DNA of 64,000 bases, from NCBI GenBank assembly GCA_913061235.1, contig CAJXTB010000009.1:124001-188000 (forward strand), written 5' to 3'. Under the pieces are notes generated by a model that was given only the letters and a program-made list of their open reading frames with translations, was not told where the DNA came from and searched no databases. The translations under genes and the position numbers were made by a program. Source of the DNA: an uncultured Pseudomonadota bacterium. GTDB lineage: Bacteria > Myxococcota_A > UBA796 > GCA-2862545. The first letter of the stretch is position 1, and each line of letters opens with the position of its first letter. Shown one piece after another: positions 1 through 11,000 of the stretch.

Positions 1-109
1 TTGTGAACGAGCCCGAAGGGCAACACCAAACTTCATGTCATCAATGGCTTGAAACGTCCGCGCTGTCCGGCTACCACCCGCGGGCTACTGGCTAACAGAG
101 AGGTAGGGC

Positions 110-469
110 ATGCAGCTGCCAAAATCTATTCGTGACGAACTCATCGATGAACTCGACGACTTTCTCGACGCCATCGCTGAACCAGCGGTCGAACAAGTGG
201 TCGCATACCTGCTAGAGCAACTCGAGGTGCAGGGTGAAGACCGTGGCCAAGATGACCTCGTGGCCGACATGGAAGAAGAGGGTGCCCTTGATGGCAGCCT
301 CACCGAAACACTCGAGAACGAGATGGAATCGAACGACGAGTTCGAGTTCACCGGCGAGGAGGTTGTGAGCCTTCTTGAACGGATCGTCGGAATCGAGTGG
401 GAAGACGATGACGGCAAGAAGGACGACGACGACGACGATGATTTCGACGATGAAGACGACGACTTCTAG
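110..469 (+). CDS. Small highly acidic protein of unknown function
   Basis: A 119-residue protein that I do not recognise. Residues 1-90 look helical, with an alternation of acidic and hydrophobic residues and no Cys, signal peptide or membrane segment. The last 20 residues are almost all Asp and Glu. A GAGAGG-like ribosome binding site lies about 8 bases before the ATG and supports this start. It stands alone, closed by a clear terminator hairpin at 497-537, so it is probably monocistronic. Acidic tails of this kind occur on proteins that bind basic partners or cations, but that role is only a guess here. Confidence 0.72.
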   Translation: MQLPKSIRDELIDELDDFLDAIAEPAVEQVVAYLLEQLEVQGEDRGQDDLVADMEEEGALDGSLTETLENEMESNDEFEFTGEEVVSLLERIVGIEWEDDDGKKDDDDDDDFDDEDDDF

Positions 470-496
470 AGTCGCCATTCATTGACCGTCGACAGC

Positions 497-537
497 AGAG
501 CCCCAGACCCTAGGTCTGGGGCTCTCTGCGTTTGTTG
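497..537 (+). terminator. Rho-independent-type terminator
   Basis: A perfect 13-bp stem (arms 497-509 and 513-525, three-base CTA loop) lies 28 bases after the stop of the acidic-protein gene. It is followed by a short T-rich stretch near 531-537. The stem is strong and the U tract weak. Confidence 0.7.
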
Positions 538-807
538 CCCGTCGAACCCGCCGGGGTTGTCCACCGCTGCGGCTGGAGGCGAGTCCCTATCGAACACGCT
601 GAAAACTATGCGATTTCGAGACGAGGAACAGTAACGCAACGCCTGATTTGGTTAATTTCGATTCTCTGGGCCATTGACTACTCAAAACTACGCAGGCCGG
701 TCCGACAGTATGGTGAAATCGCCATGCTAGCTGCCATATAGGCATTATGCGAAGCGCAGCAAACCGGATAGTACCCCGGATCACACCCATTTTTTCGGGG
801 CTTCAGC
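538..807. other. Intergenic stretch, nothing recognised
   Basis: About 270 bases between the terminator and the SNF2 gene. The short open frames do not resemble any protein known to me and have no ribosome binding site. No RNA gene or clear promoter was recognised; the promoter of the SNF2-SWIM pair must lie here by position. Confidence 0.4.
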
Positions 808-3618
808 ATGCCGGAACTGCACGCCACATTGCTCGCAGAAGATGACCTGTTTTTTTGGTCACCCCAACGCAATGTCACAGATGCCGTAAACGCTGAGTTG
901 CCAGCGATCGAAGCCCTTGGAACTCTCGAGACCCAGACCATGGTCTCCCCGTTTCCTCCGCACCAGAGAACCCCCTCCACTGGGTACCGCGTCGCCCTAG
1001 CAGACGCCGTTCCGTTTCTTTCGAAAATACCGCATTCGGCCGATGTTTCGGACAGCGTAAGAGTCCTTTCTCGAGCATCCCAGCTCGCAATTGAGCTCGC
1101 CATACATCAGCGCGTCGTTCCCACAGTCGACAACACCAATGCCCGATGGCGCGTGCTCCTGACTCGTAGCGAAGACGCCGAACGATTCGACCAGCTCGTC
1201 CACGCACTGCCCACAATCTTCCGTGCTCATCCAACTCAATCTCGCGGTCCCGTTCGAATCCCGTCCGCTCAAACAACCGTTCGACGATTCCTCAATGCGA
1301 CGGTCGACTCGCTGTACCGCCAGAACGTGTATCCAGCCTCTACGCGAGGGTGGCCGCTGGAATTCGCCGAGGCACTGCGCGGAGAAGAATCGTCATTCTC
1401 GCCTCGTGATGCCCGCTACCAGGGAATGCCCAATCGCATTCGCGCCTGGGCAAGCGAAGCAAACTCAAGTGGCGTTCGCATCGGATTCCGCCTGTCGGCC
1501 CCCGAATCGTCGAAAGGCAAATTCGGCTTGTCGCTACGGTCCCACACGGCCCAACCGCGCTCCAACAAATCCCTCGCAACCGTCTGGCCGGCACGCGTGA
1601 AACGCCGTAGCGAAAACTCAACTTCAGCCTACGCATTGCTACGCGGATTGGCCAGAGCGAGCCGTATCTACCCACCTGTGCGAGCCACACTTGACAGCTC
1701 ACACCCGGTGGACTTGAAATGGTCTGCCAAACAGACCTACGACTTCCTAATGGTCGGCGTTCCCGCACTCCGAAACGCCGGTTTTCGCATTGAACTCCCC
1801 ACCGAGTTCGAGGCGAACAGTAACGAGCGCCTTCATGCTCGGATGTGCATTGATGTAGGCGCAGACGGCGACCTGCCCAGCCTGGAAGATGCACTAGGGT
1901 TCCGGTGGGAAGTCGTTGTGGGCGGCCATGTCATTGATGGTGCAGACTTTCATGCATTGAGCAGTCAAAACAAACCCATCGTTCGCTTTCGCGACGGCTG
2001 GGTACTTCTCGACCCGCATGAGCTGGCCAAACTGCCCGAGAACATGACAGAACTGGGCACCTTGTCGAGCGCAGACGCCTTGCGTGCGGTGCTCACCGGT
2101 CAGCACCTCGGCATTCCAGTGGTTGCCGACCAGCGACTTCGGGTCGTCTTGGACGCACTGCGCGAACCGCCTGACGAGCCCATCCCGACAGGTCTTGTAG
2201 CTACGCTGAGACCCTACCAGGAACGTGGGTTTTCGTGGTTGACAACGCTCGGCCGACTCGGTCTTGGTGCGTGCCTAGCAGACGATATGGGACTTGGAAA
2301 GACGATTCAGTTGATCACCCATGTCCTGGCCCGTCGTCCCCAAGCGGAAGGTCCGTGCTTGGTTGTGTGCCCAACGTCCGTCCTGGGCAACTGGGGCTCT
2401 GAGTTCGCCAAGTTCGCGCCCGAGCTCAAGATTGCTCGGTACCACGGTGTCCAGCGCAATCTTGACGACCTGACCCATGCTGATGTTGTGGTCACCACCT
2501 ACGGACTGATGGTGCGAGACATCGACGCGCTGTCCGAGATCCCGTGGGACGTCGTCGCGCTCGATGAAGCACAGTCCATCAAGAACCCCGACAGCCAGCG
2601 CGCCAAAGCCGCTCGACAGCTACCCAGCAAGCACCGCGTTGCTCTCTCGGGAACCCCGGTCGAGAACCGCCTGCTCGAGCTGTGGAGCATCATGGAATTC
2701 CTCATTCCCGGATTGCTTGGCAGCCGCGGAGCATTCCGTCGCAACATCGCCATTCCCGTCGAACGTTTTGGCGACGAGCAAGCCGCTGAGCAGCTCCGAC
2801 AGGGCGTCGCACCGTTCATCCTACGGCGATTGAAGACAGACAAGGACGTCATCAGTGACCTGCCCGAGAAGCTGGAACGGCGCGCATGGTGCTCACTCTC
2901 GGTCGAACAGACCACTCTGTACGGCAACATCGTTGAGGAGTACATGGAGCGGATTGCCGAAGCCGAGACCAATGAGCGACGCGGCAACGTCCTGGCCATG
3001 CTGACCGCGCTCAAGCAGGTCTGCAACCACCCCATTCAGTACACCAAAGAACCCGGTCCCCTCGCAGGCCGTAGCGGTAAGCTCGACTCTGCTACCGAGT
3101 TGTTGACGCAGATCCTGGACAACGGCGAGCGGGTTCTCGTGTTCACCCAGTATCGCGCCATGGGCGATATTCTCCAACGCCACATCGACCACACCTTTGG
3201 GTTCCGGGCGCCATTCCTCCATGGCGGAACCCCAGCACACCACAGAGAAGAGCTGGTACGGGCCTTCCAAGAAGACGAGCACTCCAGTCCAGTGCTCCTC
3301 ATCAGCCTTCGCGCAGGTGGCACGGGACTCAACCTCACCAATGCGACAAACGTGCTTCACTACGACCGCTGGTGGAACCCAGCCGTTGAAGACCAAGCCA
3401 CCGACCGGGCCTACCGAATCGGCCAGAAACGCAACGTGTTTGTCCACAAAATGGTCACAGCAGAGACACTGGAACAGCGAATCGATGCCCTGCTCGACGA
3501 CAAGCGCGCGCTGGCTGATTCCGTCGTCGCCGCCGGGGACCGATGGGTCACCGAGCTCGATGATGACGCTCTACGGCGGTTGGTCATGCTGGGTGATGAA
3601 CGCGGAGAGGCTCTCTAA
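808..3618 (+). CDS. SNF2-family helicase/translocase
   Basis: A 936-residue bacterial SNF2/Rad54-type ATPase, expected to translocate on double-stranded DNA or remodel protein-DNA complexes in the cytoplasm. Visible motifs: Walker A DDMGLGKT at 492-499, DEAQ at 586-589, motif III LSGTPVENR shortly after, and motif VI DRAYRIGQ at 866-873. The region around residues 300-430 resembles the SNF2-associated domain (DUF3670) found before the motor in this bacterial subfamily; the first 290 residues are not recognised. It overlaps the next gene, a SWIM zinc-finger protein, by one base (TAATG), which is the usual partner arrangement in bacteria. The substrate is unknown. The ATG has only a weak ribosome binding site. 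Confidence 0.92.
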   Translation: MPELHATLLAEDDLFFWSPQRNVTDAVNAELPAIEALGTLETQTMVSPFPPHQRTPSTGYRVALADAVPFLSKIPHSADVSDSVRVLSRASQLAIELAIHQRVVPTVDNTNARWRVLLTRSEDAERFDQLVHALPTIFRAHPTQSRGPVRIPSAQTTVRRFLNATVDSLYRQNVYPASTRGWPLEFAEALRGEESSFSPRDARYQGMPNRIRAWASEANSSGVRIGFRLSAPESSKGKFGLSLRSHTAQPRSNKSLATVWPARVKRRSENSTSAYALLRGLARASRIYPPVRATLDSSHPVDLKWSAKQTYDFLMVGVPALRNAGFRIELPTEFEANSNERLHARMCIDVGADGDLPSLEDALGFRWEVVVGGHVIDGADFHALSSQNKPIVRFRDGWVLLDPHELAKLPENMTELGTLSSADALRAVLTGQHLGIPVVADQRLRVVLDALREPPDEPIPTGLVATLRPYQERGFSWLTTLGRLGLGACLADDMGLGKTIQLITHVLARRPQAEGPCLVVCPTSVLGNWGSEFAKFAPELKIARYHGVQRNLDDLTHADVVVTTYGLMVRDIDALSEIPWDVVALDEAQSIKNPDSQRAKAARQLPSKHRVALSGTPVENRLLELWSIMEFLIPGLLGSRGAFRRNIAIPVERFGDEQAAEQLRQGVAPFILRRLKTDKDVISDLPEKLERRAWCSLSVEQTTLYGNIVEEYMERIAEAETNERRGNVLAMLTALKQVCNHPIQYTKEPGPLAGRSGKLDSATELLTQILDNGERVLVFTQYRAMGDILQRHIDHTFGFRAPFLHGGTPAHHREELVRAFQEDEHSSPVLLISLRAGGTGLNLTNATNVLHYDRWWNPAVEDQATDRAYRIGQKRNVFVHKMVTAETLEQRIDALLDDKRALADSVVAAGDRWVTELDDDALRRLVMLGDERGEAL

Positions 3619-4709
3619 TGCTGCACACAGACGTCCTATCCAGGAAAAACCCCGGTATCGTCTCCTCCAACCAACCCCGTGGTTGGCTTGGGAAAAAATG
3701 GTTGTCCCGGCTCAGCGAGAACGACGCCAAGCTCGCATTGCGCGTGGCTCGCGGAAAGACATTCGCACGCAACGGTCGCGTACAAGAGCTGTGGTTTAGC
3801 CCGGGCCTAGTGACCGCCGAGGTCGCAGACAGTGAACTGATGCGTGTATCCATTCGAATGCGGGTATTTGACCGTCAAGAATGGGCGATAGTCTTGGATA
3901 CGCTCGCGGAAGACCTCAGTCGGGTTGCCAATATATTGGAAGGCGATCTGGACCGCGCTTTCGTGGATGCACTCGAAGACAAAAACCTGTCCCTTCTCCC
4001 CACTGCAGCAGACTTCGATGGAGACTGCGACTGCGCCGATTACCTGCTTCCATGCATACACATGGCCGCCGTTCATCAACTGCTCGCAGATGCCTTGGAC
4101 GGCGACCCCTTCCTGTTGTTTACCCTGCGTGGGTGGGACCGAGAGCGCTTGGTTACCCATTTACGCAAACGATGGTGCGACATTGCGAGACCTGACACGC
4201 GAGACACGATAGAGGAGACGGCTCCACCACAGGGAAATTGGCTCGCATACCCAACTCCGCTCAGTGCGATGAGTTTCAGCATGAGCCCGAGGGCCGACCT
4301 TAATCCAGGATTAATGACCCTTGGACCTGCTCCTGACCAAGCCGACTTACGCAATACCCTGGCTCCTCTCTACAAAGCCGGAAGCGAAGCAGCCCAGGCT
4401 GTTGTCTGGAGTGAAGACACCAGTGAGCCGCCCTCAAAAACGCTGCGTACGCCCAAGACACAACCAGTTCTAACGAAACACCCCGAAAGTGCACAACCCA
4501 TCCTGGAGGCCCCAGTGGCTGAACAGACATCGCTAACCGAGCGCATCATCGATGCTCTCGCCAACGTCGAGTGTGCCAAGAGCAACGACTTGGCCAAAGA
4601 ACTCAATGAGTCCACCGTAGCAATCCGTACCGAGTTGCTCGAACTCGAAGAAATGGGCCTCGTGACCCGCACCGGTAAGACGCGCGGCACGCGTTGGTGG
4701 ATTGGCTAA
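3618..4709 (+). CDS. SWIM zinc-finger protein with C-terminal winged helix
   Basis: A 363-residue protein with a SWIM zinc finger (CxC...CxH): Cys137, Cys139, Cys146 and His148 are the predicted ligands. The middle (about 200-300) is low in conserved features and rich in Pro and Ser. Residues about 306-363 look like a winged helix-turn-helix that would bind DNA. Its start codon overlaps the stop of the SNF2 gene by one base, so the two are translationally coupled and probably work together. SNF2-SWIM pairs are widespread in bacteria but their role is poorly defined; involvement in DNA repair or chromosome maintenance is inference. Confidence 0.88.
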   Translation: MLHTDVLSRKNPGIVSSNQPRGWLGKKWLSRLSENDAKLALRVARGKTFARNGRVQELWFSPGLVTAEVADSELMRVSIRMRVFDRQEWAIVLDTLAEDLSRVANILEGDLDRAFVDALEDKNLSLLPTAADFDGDCDCADYLLPCIHMAAVHQLLADALDGDPFLLFTLRGWDRERLVTHLRKRWCDIARPDTRDTIEETAPPQGNWLAYPTPLSAMSFSMSPRADLNPGLMTLGPAPDQADLRNTLAPLYKAGSEAAQAVVWSEDTSEPPSKTLRTPKTQPVLTKHPESAQPILEAPVAEQTSLTERIIDALANVECAKSNDLAKELNESTVAIRTELLELEEMGLVTRTGKTRGTRWWIG

Positions 4710-5096
4710 ACACCACGTTTCCCCAAATGATTGGTCTGAGTCTTCGCCCTGTATGTGTGTAGCGACAAGGCGGCGAAACCTGGACCTAAGCGTGCTGCAC
4801 GCCTAAGAATGATGCATTGCAGCACGACACACCGTGGGCCGATGGCGCGGGTACCGGTGAAGCTGACCAAAAGGCGGTCTCGGCCGTCGCAGACTGAATC
4901 GATTGTCGGCAGGCGTAACGGAGCCCTACAACCCGACGTCCAACGCCGCCCAACCGGCCTGCAAACGAACGGCCACGGAGCAGAACAACATTCGTGTGCC
5001 ACCCACAACATGGTGTGGATCAAGCCCCCATGGAGCGCTATCAAGTCCTCCACGAAGTCTGTGAGATGAAGCATTCAAACGCTTGATTAGGCCGGC
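4710..5096. other. Intergenic region before the large synthase gene, nothing recognised
   Basis: About 387 bases with several overlapping short frames on both strands, none with a plausible ribosome binding site or recognisable product. A short 5-bp hairpin (GCGTG-CTG-CACGC) sits near 4788. It probably carries the promoter and leader of the synthase gene, but no convincing -35/-10 pair is seen. Confidence 0.4.
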
Positions 5097-8000
5097 GTGG
5101 AACTCGAAACAGGGCTTCTTTACATGACTCCGACGCTGTTGGTCCTCCTTCCTGCCACCGCCGCTACCTGCGCAGACCTCGTCGTCTCTGCGGGTGGAAC
5201 ACCGGTCATCGACCTTACCCTCGGCGGTACGGTCACTGTTTCGCCGGACGCATGGGTTCGGGTACGACCTGGAACACCACCACCAGGAGTGGGCCCGGTT
5301 GTGATGACGCAAGGTGGAAGTCCCGTTCCTGGGCGTCCTACTTGGCTAGAGACAACAACCGCTCAAGTGCCTCCTGAAGGCTTCGCTGGCATTGTTCTAC
5401 GCGGGCGCGAAGCCGGTGGACACGGCGGGGCTGTCGACGGTCTGACGGCTCTGGCGGGGGCAGCGGACCCTTCGCGAACCATTCTTATTGCCGGTCTCGG
5501 ACCGAAGACGGCTGGGGCTGCAGCCGCTCTCGGTGCAGCGGGTGTCATGATCGCTGACGCCATTCTTGGCTGTCCAGATCTGCGTCTACCTCCCACACTT
5601 GTGGAGCGCCTCAGCCGGCCAGATGACGTCCTGACTACGCGCGTGCACGGGCTTCGTGTCGCAAACCCGCCCACAGCACCGGTCCTACGACGCCTTGCTG
5701 ACGGTGAAGACCCCTGGTTGCTGGCCGAGAGCTTGTGGGCGACCGCAGACCTTCGCCAATCACTCTGGCTCGCCGGCACCGGCCTTCGACACGCGCAAGA
5801 CATCGCCCGCCGCCAGGCGTCCCTGACGGACGTGACCGCGCAATACCGCAGTGCCCTCAACAACTGGCGAGGCACCGCTCAAAATGCCCACCGCGTTGAC
5901 CCTGTCGATTCCGTCTCAGGTCCACTCGGTATTGGTGTGACCTGGGAAGACTCCTCCGAGCCACTGACCGGCGGTCCCCTCAAGGCGGCCATCGCAACGG
6001 GTGGCGCCGTGGCAGCCACTGAGTCCGACTACAACGCCGCGCGCACCGCCCTGCTTGGAGCCACCGACCTGCCCGCAGCACCTGCCGACGCCATCGCGAT
6101 TATTGGCCTTGGCTGCATCTTCCCCGATGCCCCCAATGTGGATGCCTTCTGGGAAAACCTCAAGAGCGGGCACAGCTCAATTCGCGAAGTGCCTGTCAAT
6201 CGATGGGACCCAGACCTGTACTGGGACGCTGACCGGTCCGCTCTCGACAAGACCTACGCCAAGATTGGCGCCTTCCTAGACGACACCACGTTCTCGCCAA
6301 AGCGGTTCCGCATTCCACCCCGCGTGGCCAAGCAGATGGACCCGGTTCAGCACCTAGCACTGGACGCCGCCTGGGCCGCCCTCGAAGACGCCGGACTACA
6401 GACGGACGGACGCAAGGGTCCTGGCAAGACATTCGACCGGGAACGCTGCGCCGTCATCCTTGGAAACTCGCTCGGTGGCGAGACCAAGGACCAGACTGCA
6501 CTGCGCGTGGCCTATCCACTCATTGAGCGCGCCATTCGCGAAGGTGCGGGAGACGCAGACGTCAGCGCCATTCTGGCCTCTGTCGCCACAGCCGTGCGCG
6601 ACAGCCGTCCTATCGACGAAGACGCAATGCCAGGCGAGCTGTCCAACGTCATCGCCGGGCGGGTCGCCAACGCCCTAGACCTCGGTGGACCCAACTTCAC
6701 CGTCGATGCCGCCTGCGCCTCCTCCCTTGCTGCCATCCAAACCGCAGTCAAGGGCCTACAGGACGGCGACTTCGACCTTGCCATCACCGGCGGTGCCGAC
6801 CGGTCCATGGACCCGTCTACCTACGTCAAGTTCTCCAAGATTGGCGCCCTGTCTGCCGAACACTCCGTACCGTTCGACGAGCGCGCCAACGGCTTCGTAA
6901 TGGGTGAAGGTGCGGGTATCTTGGTGCTCAAGCGCTACAGCGATGCCGTGCGCGACAACGACAAAGTGTACGCCGTTATTCGAGGCATTGGCGGAAGCAG
7001 CGACGGCCGCGGCAAGGGAATCACAGCGCCCAATATTCAGGGTCAGATTCGTGCCCTCGACCGTGCCTATGCGCTCTCGGGTGTCGACCCCGCGACCGTC
7101 GACCTCATCGAAGCACACGGTACCTCCACCGTCGTCGGCGACAAGGTCGAGGTGACCGCGCTGTCACAGGTCATCGGTGCCGCACGCAGTGCGAGCAACG
7201 GTCCCGTGCGTCTGGGCTCGGTGAAGTCCATGATTGGCCACCTCAAGTCCGCTGCGGGTGCGGCCGCCCTGATCAAGACCGCCCTCGCCATCAAGCACCA
7301 GACCTTCCCGCCCTCAGCCGGGTTCCGCCAAGCGCGAAGCGATGTGCCTCTCGGAACCACACTAAAGGTTCAGACCCACGCAGAAGTCTGGCCCACCCCT
7401 CCAAATGGTCTACGTCGTGCTGGCGTCAGCGCCTTCGGCTTCGGTGGCACCAACTTCCATGTGGTCCTCGAAGAAGCCGGTGGACGCGCCGGTCAACATC
7501 GTCCAGCACAGCTGCCGCCCGTCAAGGGCATTGCTCCAGCCGTGGTCCAGGCCAAGGCCGCACAGCATCCCGCTCACCCAGATGGCGTCTGGGCCGTCTC
7601 CGGTGTCGACCGCGACCAAGTCTTGGAGCGCTTGCTTGCGCTACAGCGTGGGGAGCCCGGTGTCTTTGAGCGCACCGACGCCGTCCGATTGGCGGGTGGT
7701 GCAGATACAGAAGCACTTCGTAAAGACCAGTGGGCCCGTGCCGAGAAATGCCTTCGCACCGACAGTAATCCCGCACTTCTCACATCGCGCGGCGTTCACC
7801 TCATCGAGGCCGCTCCCGTCGGACGGCTCGCGTTCGTCTTCCCCGGTCAAGGCAACCAATACCTAGGAATGGGCCTGGACTTGGTCGAGCGCTACCCCGT
7901 CGTTGCCAAGACCTTCGCAGACGCCGATGCCGCTCTCAAGCCCGTGCTGGGACGCACCCTCACAAACCTGCTCGAGAACACTGCCTACGACGCCAAGCAG

Positions 8001-11000
8001 ACCCTGACCGCGACCGAACATGCACAGCCCGCAGTGTTTACACTCGACGTCGCCCTGCTTCGACTGCTCGCCCAACACGGAGTCAAGCCCGACCTTGTCG
8101 CAGGTCATTCACTCGGAGAGTACGCCGCCGCAGTCGCCGCGCGCGTTCTGACCTTTGAGCAGGGACTTCATGCCACCAGCGCCCGTGGACGCGAGATGGC
8201 GGACATCGTGCTCGAAGACCCAGGCCGCATGATCGGTGTTCAGGCAAGCCCAGAACGCACCGACGAGCTGCTCGCAAAGGTGGAAGGCTACGCCATTGCC
8301 GCCAATCGCAACTGTCCGACTCAGACCGTGGTTGCCGGCAGTACCGCCGGTGTTGCAGAAGCCGAAGCCGTCTTCAAGGCGAACGGCGTCGAGACCGTCA
8401 CATTGCCCGTGTCTCACGCCTTCCACTCCAAGGTTGTTGCTCCCGCGAGCAAGCCCTTCGCCAAGGTGTTGGCCAAGCTCGGTCCAAAGCCACCGAAGCT
8501 GCCGTTTTCATCCAATGTTGACGCACAACCGTACCCCAATGACCCCGACGCCATCGTTGCCTTGCTCGCCAGCCAGCTCGCATCCCCCGTGTCGTGGACC
8601 GATCAGATCGAAGCCATGTACGAAGACGGTGTCCGAACCTTCGTAGAGGTCGGCCCCAAGCGCGCTCTGTCCGGATTTACCCGCTCTATCCTAGGCAAGC
8701 GCCCACACTACGCTGTACCTACGAACCATCCTAAGCGTGGCGGAATCGCCAGCTTCTTGGATGCTCTTGCATCACTGACAGCCTTGGGTGTGCCGGTCCA
8801 TGCCCCCGGCAAGCCTGCATCTGTCGCTGTGCAAACCGCAGACCTCGCGCTCAACGACGTCATCCGAGCCACTACCGAGGCCGGTGCTACACCCGAAGCG
8901 GCCACCGAACTCGCCGCTTCCGTCTACCCAGCCCTACGCGACCTCATGGCCGCCGTGGTCAACGCGGTTCCGCAGGCCACAACCGCTCCTTCAACACCCG
9001 TTCCCGCGGCACAAGTCCGCGTGGTCTGTGCCGGTGCATCCGTTGGGCTACCGGGTGGGCAAGAGGTCTTCTCCCAGGAGAATATCGCCAGCATCTTGGC
9101 CGGCGAAGGTCGTATTGCGTCCATTGGAGACCGCGCCGATACCTTTGTAGACCGCAACATCGTCCGTCTCATCAAGGACGGAGCTGGCGGGGCGAGCTTC
9201 CACCCCGTCACCAGTCGCGGCGACGTCATCCAGATTGCAGGAACAAAGGCTCACTTTGACCCGCGCGACTATGGCGTGCCGGACGGGCTCGCAGCGGCCC
9301 TCGACATCACGAGTGAGCTCGGCATTGCAGCGGCAATCGAGGCCCTGCGGGACGCTGGAATTCCCCTGGTCCAAGCCTACAAAGAGACGACCTCCGGCAA
9401 GCTCATGCCGACCGGATGGCGCCTGCCGACCGCGTTGCAAGACGGTACCGGCGTCATCTTCGCTTCCGCCTTCCCTGGCTACGACCAGCTGCTGAAGAAG
9501 GTTGAGAACGACAACTTGGACGCGGACGGCCGCTTCGACCGACGCACGCTGTTCCAGATCTTGGCCATGGGCCACAGCCAGCTCGCACAGTTCATCGGCG
9601 CCAAGGGTCCGAATACTCAGATCAACGCCGCATGTGCGTCCACAACCCAAGCCGTCAGCATTGCCCACGACTGGCTGCGATTGGGCCGCTGCGAACGCGT
9701 CATTGTCATTGGCGCAGATGACGTCACCGGCGACCGTCTGCTGCCGTGGATTGGCGGCGGGTTCCTAGCCGCAGGTGCTGCGACCACCGCGGCAACTCCA
9801 GAAGAGGGCGCGCTGCCGTTCGATTCCCGCCGACACGGCATGATTCTCGGAATGGGTGCCGTCGGCCTCGTCCTCGAACGCCAAGACGTCTGCGCTGCGC
9901 GCGGCATCCGACCTATCGCTGAGCTGCTCGCTACGCGGATCAGCAACTCCGCCTTCCACGGAACACGGCTCGATGCCGGCCACATTGCCCGCGAGATGAC
10001 GGCGCTCGTCAAGGACGCTGTCACACTCGAAGACACCACCGCTGCCGCCATTGCCGCGGACACTATGTTCATGTCCCATGAGACCTACACGCCCGCGCGT
10101 GGTGGGTCCGCGAGTGCAGAGGCAGACGCACTTCGCGCCGCATTCGGCGCAGATGCCGGAAAGGTCGCAGTCGCGAATACCAAGGGATTCACCGGCCACC
10201 CAATGGGCGCGGGCATCGAAGACGCCATCGCGCTCAAGGCCATGCAGTACGGCATCGTCCCGCCGATTGCCAACCTCACGCAGCCAGACCCCGAGTTCTC
10301 CGACCTACGCCTGTCTCGCGGAGAGAACCGCAACGTAAACTACGCGATTCGCTTGGCTGCAGGCTTTGGTTCACAGGTCGCTCTGGCCATGTGGCGCGCC
10401 GAAGCCCGTGGCGATGACCGCGTCGCAGATGCTGGCGTCCGCACCGCTTGGCTAAAGAGCGTCACTGGCTACGCACACGTGCGAGAGACCATTGGCGACC
10501 GCAGCCTTCGGGTTGTCGAGTCCACCGTAGATGCCTTGATGCCCATTGCGCCGGGTGTCATCGGCCCGGACCCCTACACCGAAGAAGTCGAGCTCATCGC
10601 GACTGCAGTGCCGACCTCCAACGTGGTCCCCCTCGCAGCCGCACGCTCCGTTTCCGAGGCAGACGTCCTACAGACGCTCATTGAAGTCGTCGCACAACAG
10701 AGTGGCTACGCCCCCAGCGACCTGGACCCCGAGTTCGAGCTGGAAGCCGACCTTGGTATTGACACCGTCAAGCAGGCCGAAGTGCTCTCGGAGCTACGAA
10801 GTCGCTTTTCGCTCGATCAAGACGACCAGTTCCGCTTGGCCGACTACCCGACACTCACCGGTCTAGCCGCGTACCTAGCCGGACAGCTCGGTGCCCAAGG
10901 AAAGGCATCGCCAGCGCCAACAGGTGCAACGCCAGAAGTCGCTCCCGTCGTAAGCAATGTGGTCCAGATGGCGAACCAAGCGGTCCCCTCACGCGACGAC

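Noticed and set aside
532-741. Open frame of 69 codons after the first terminator
   Set aside because: Starts inside the terminator tail, no ribosome binding site and no recognisable product.
4755-5069. Open frame of 104 codons on the plus strand before the synthase
   Set aside because: No ribosome binding site, basic low-complexity product, and competing frames on the other strand; treated as non-coding.
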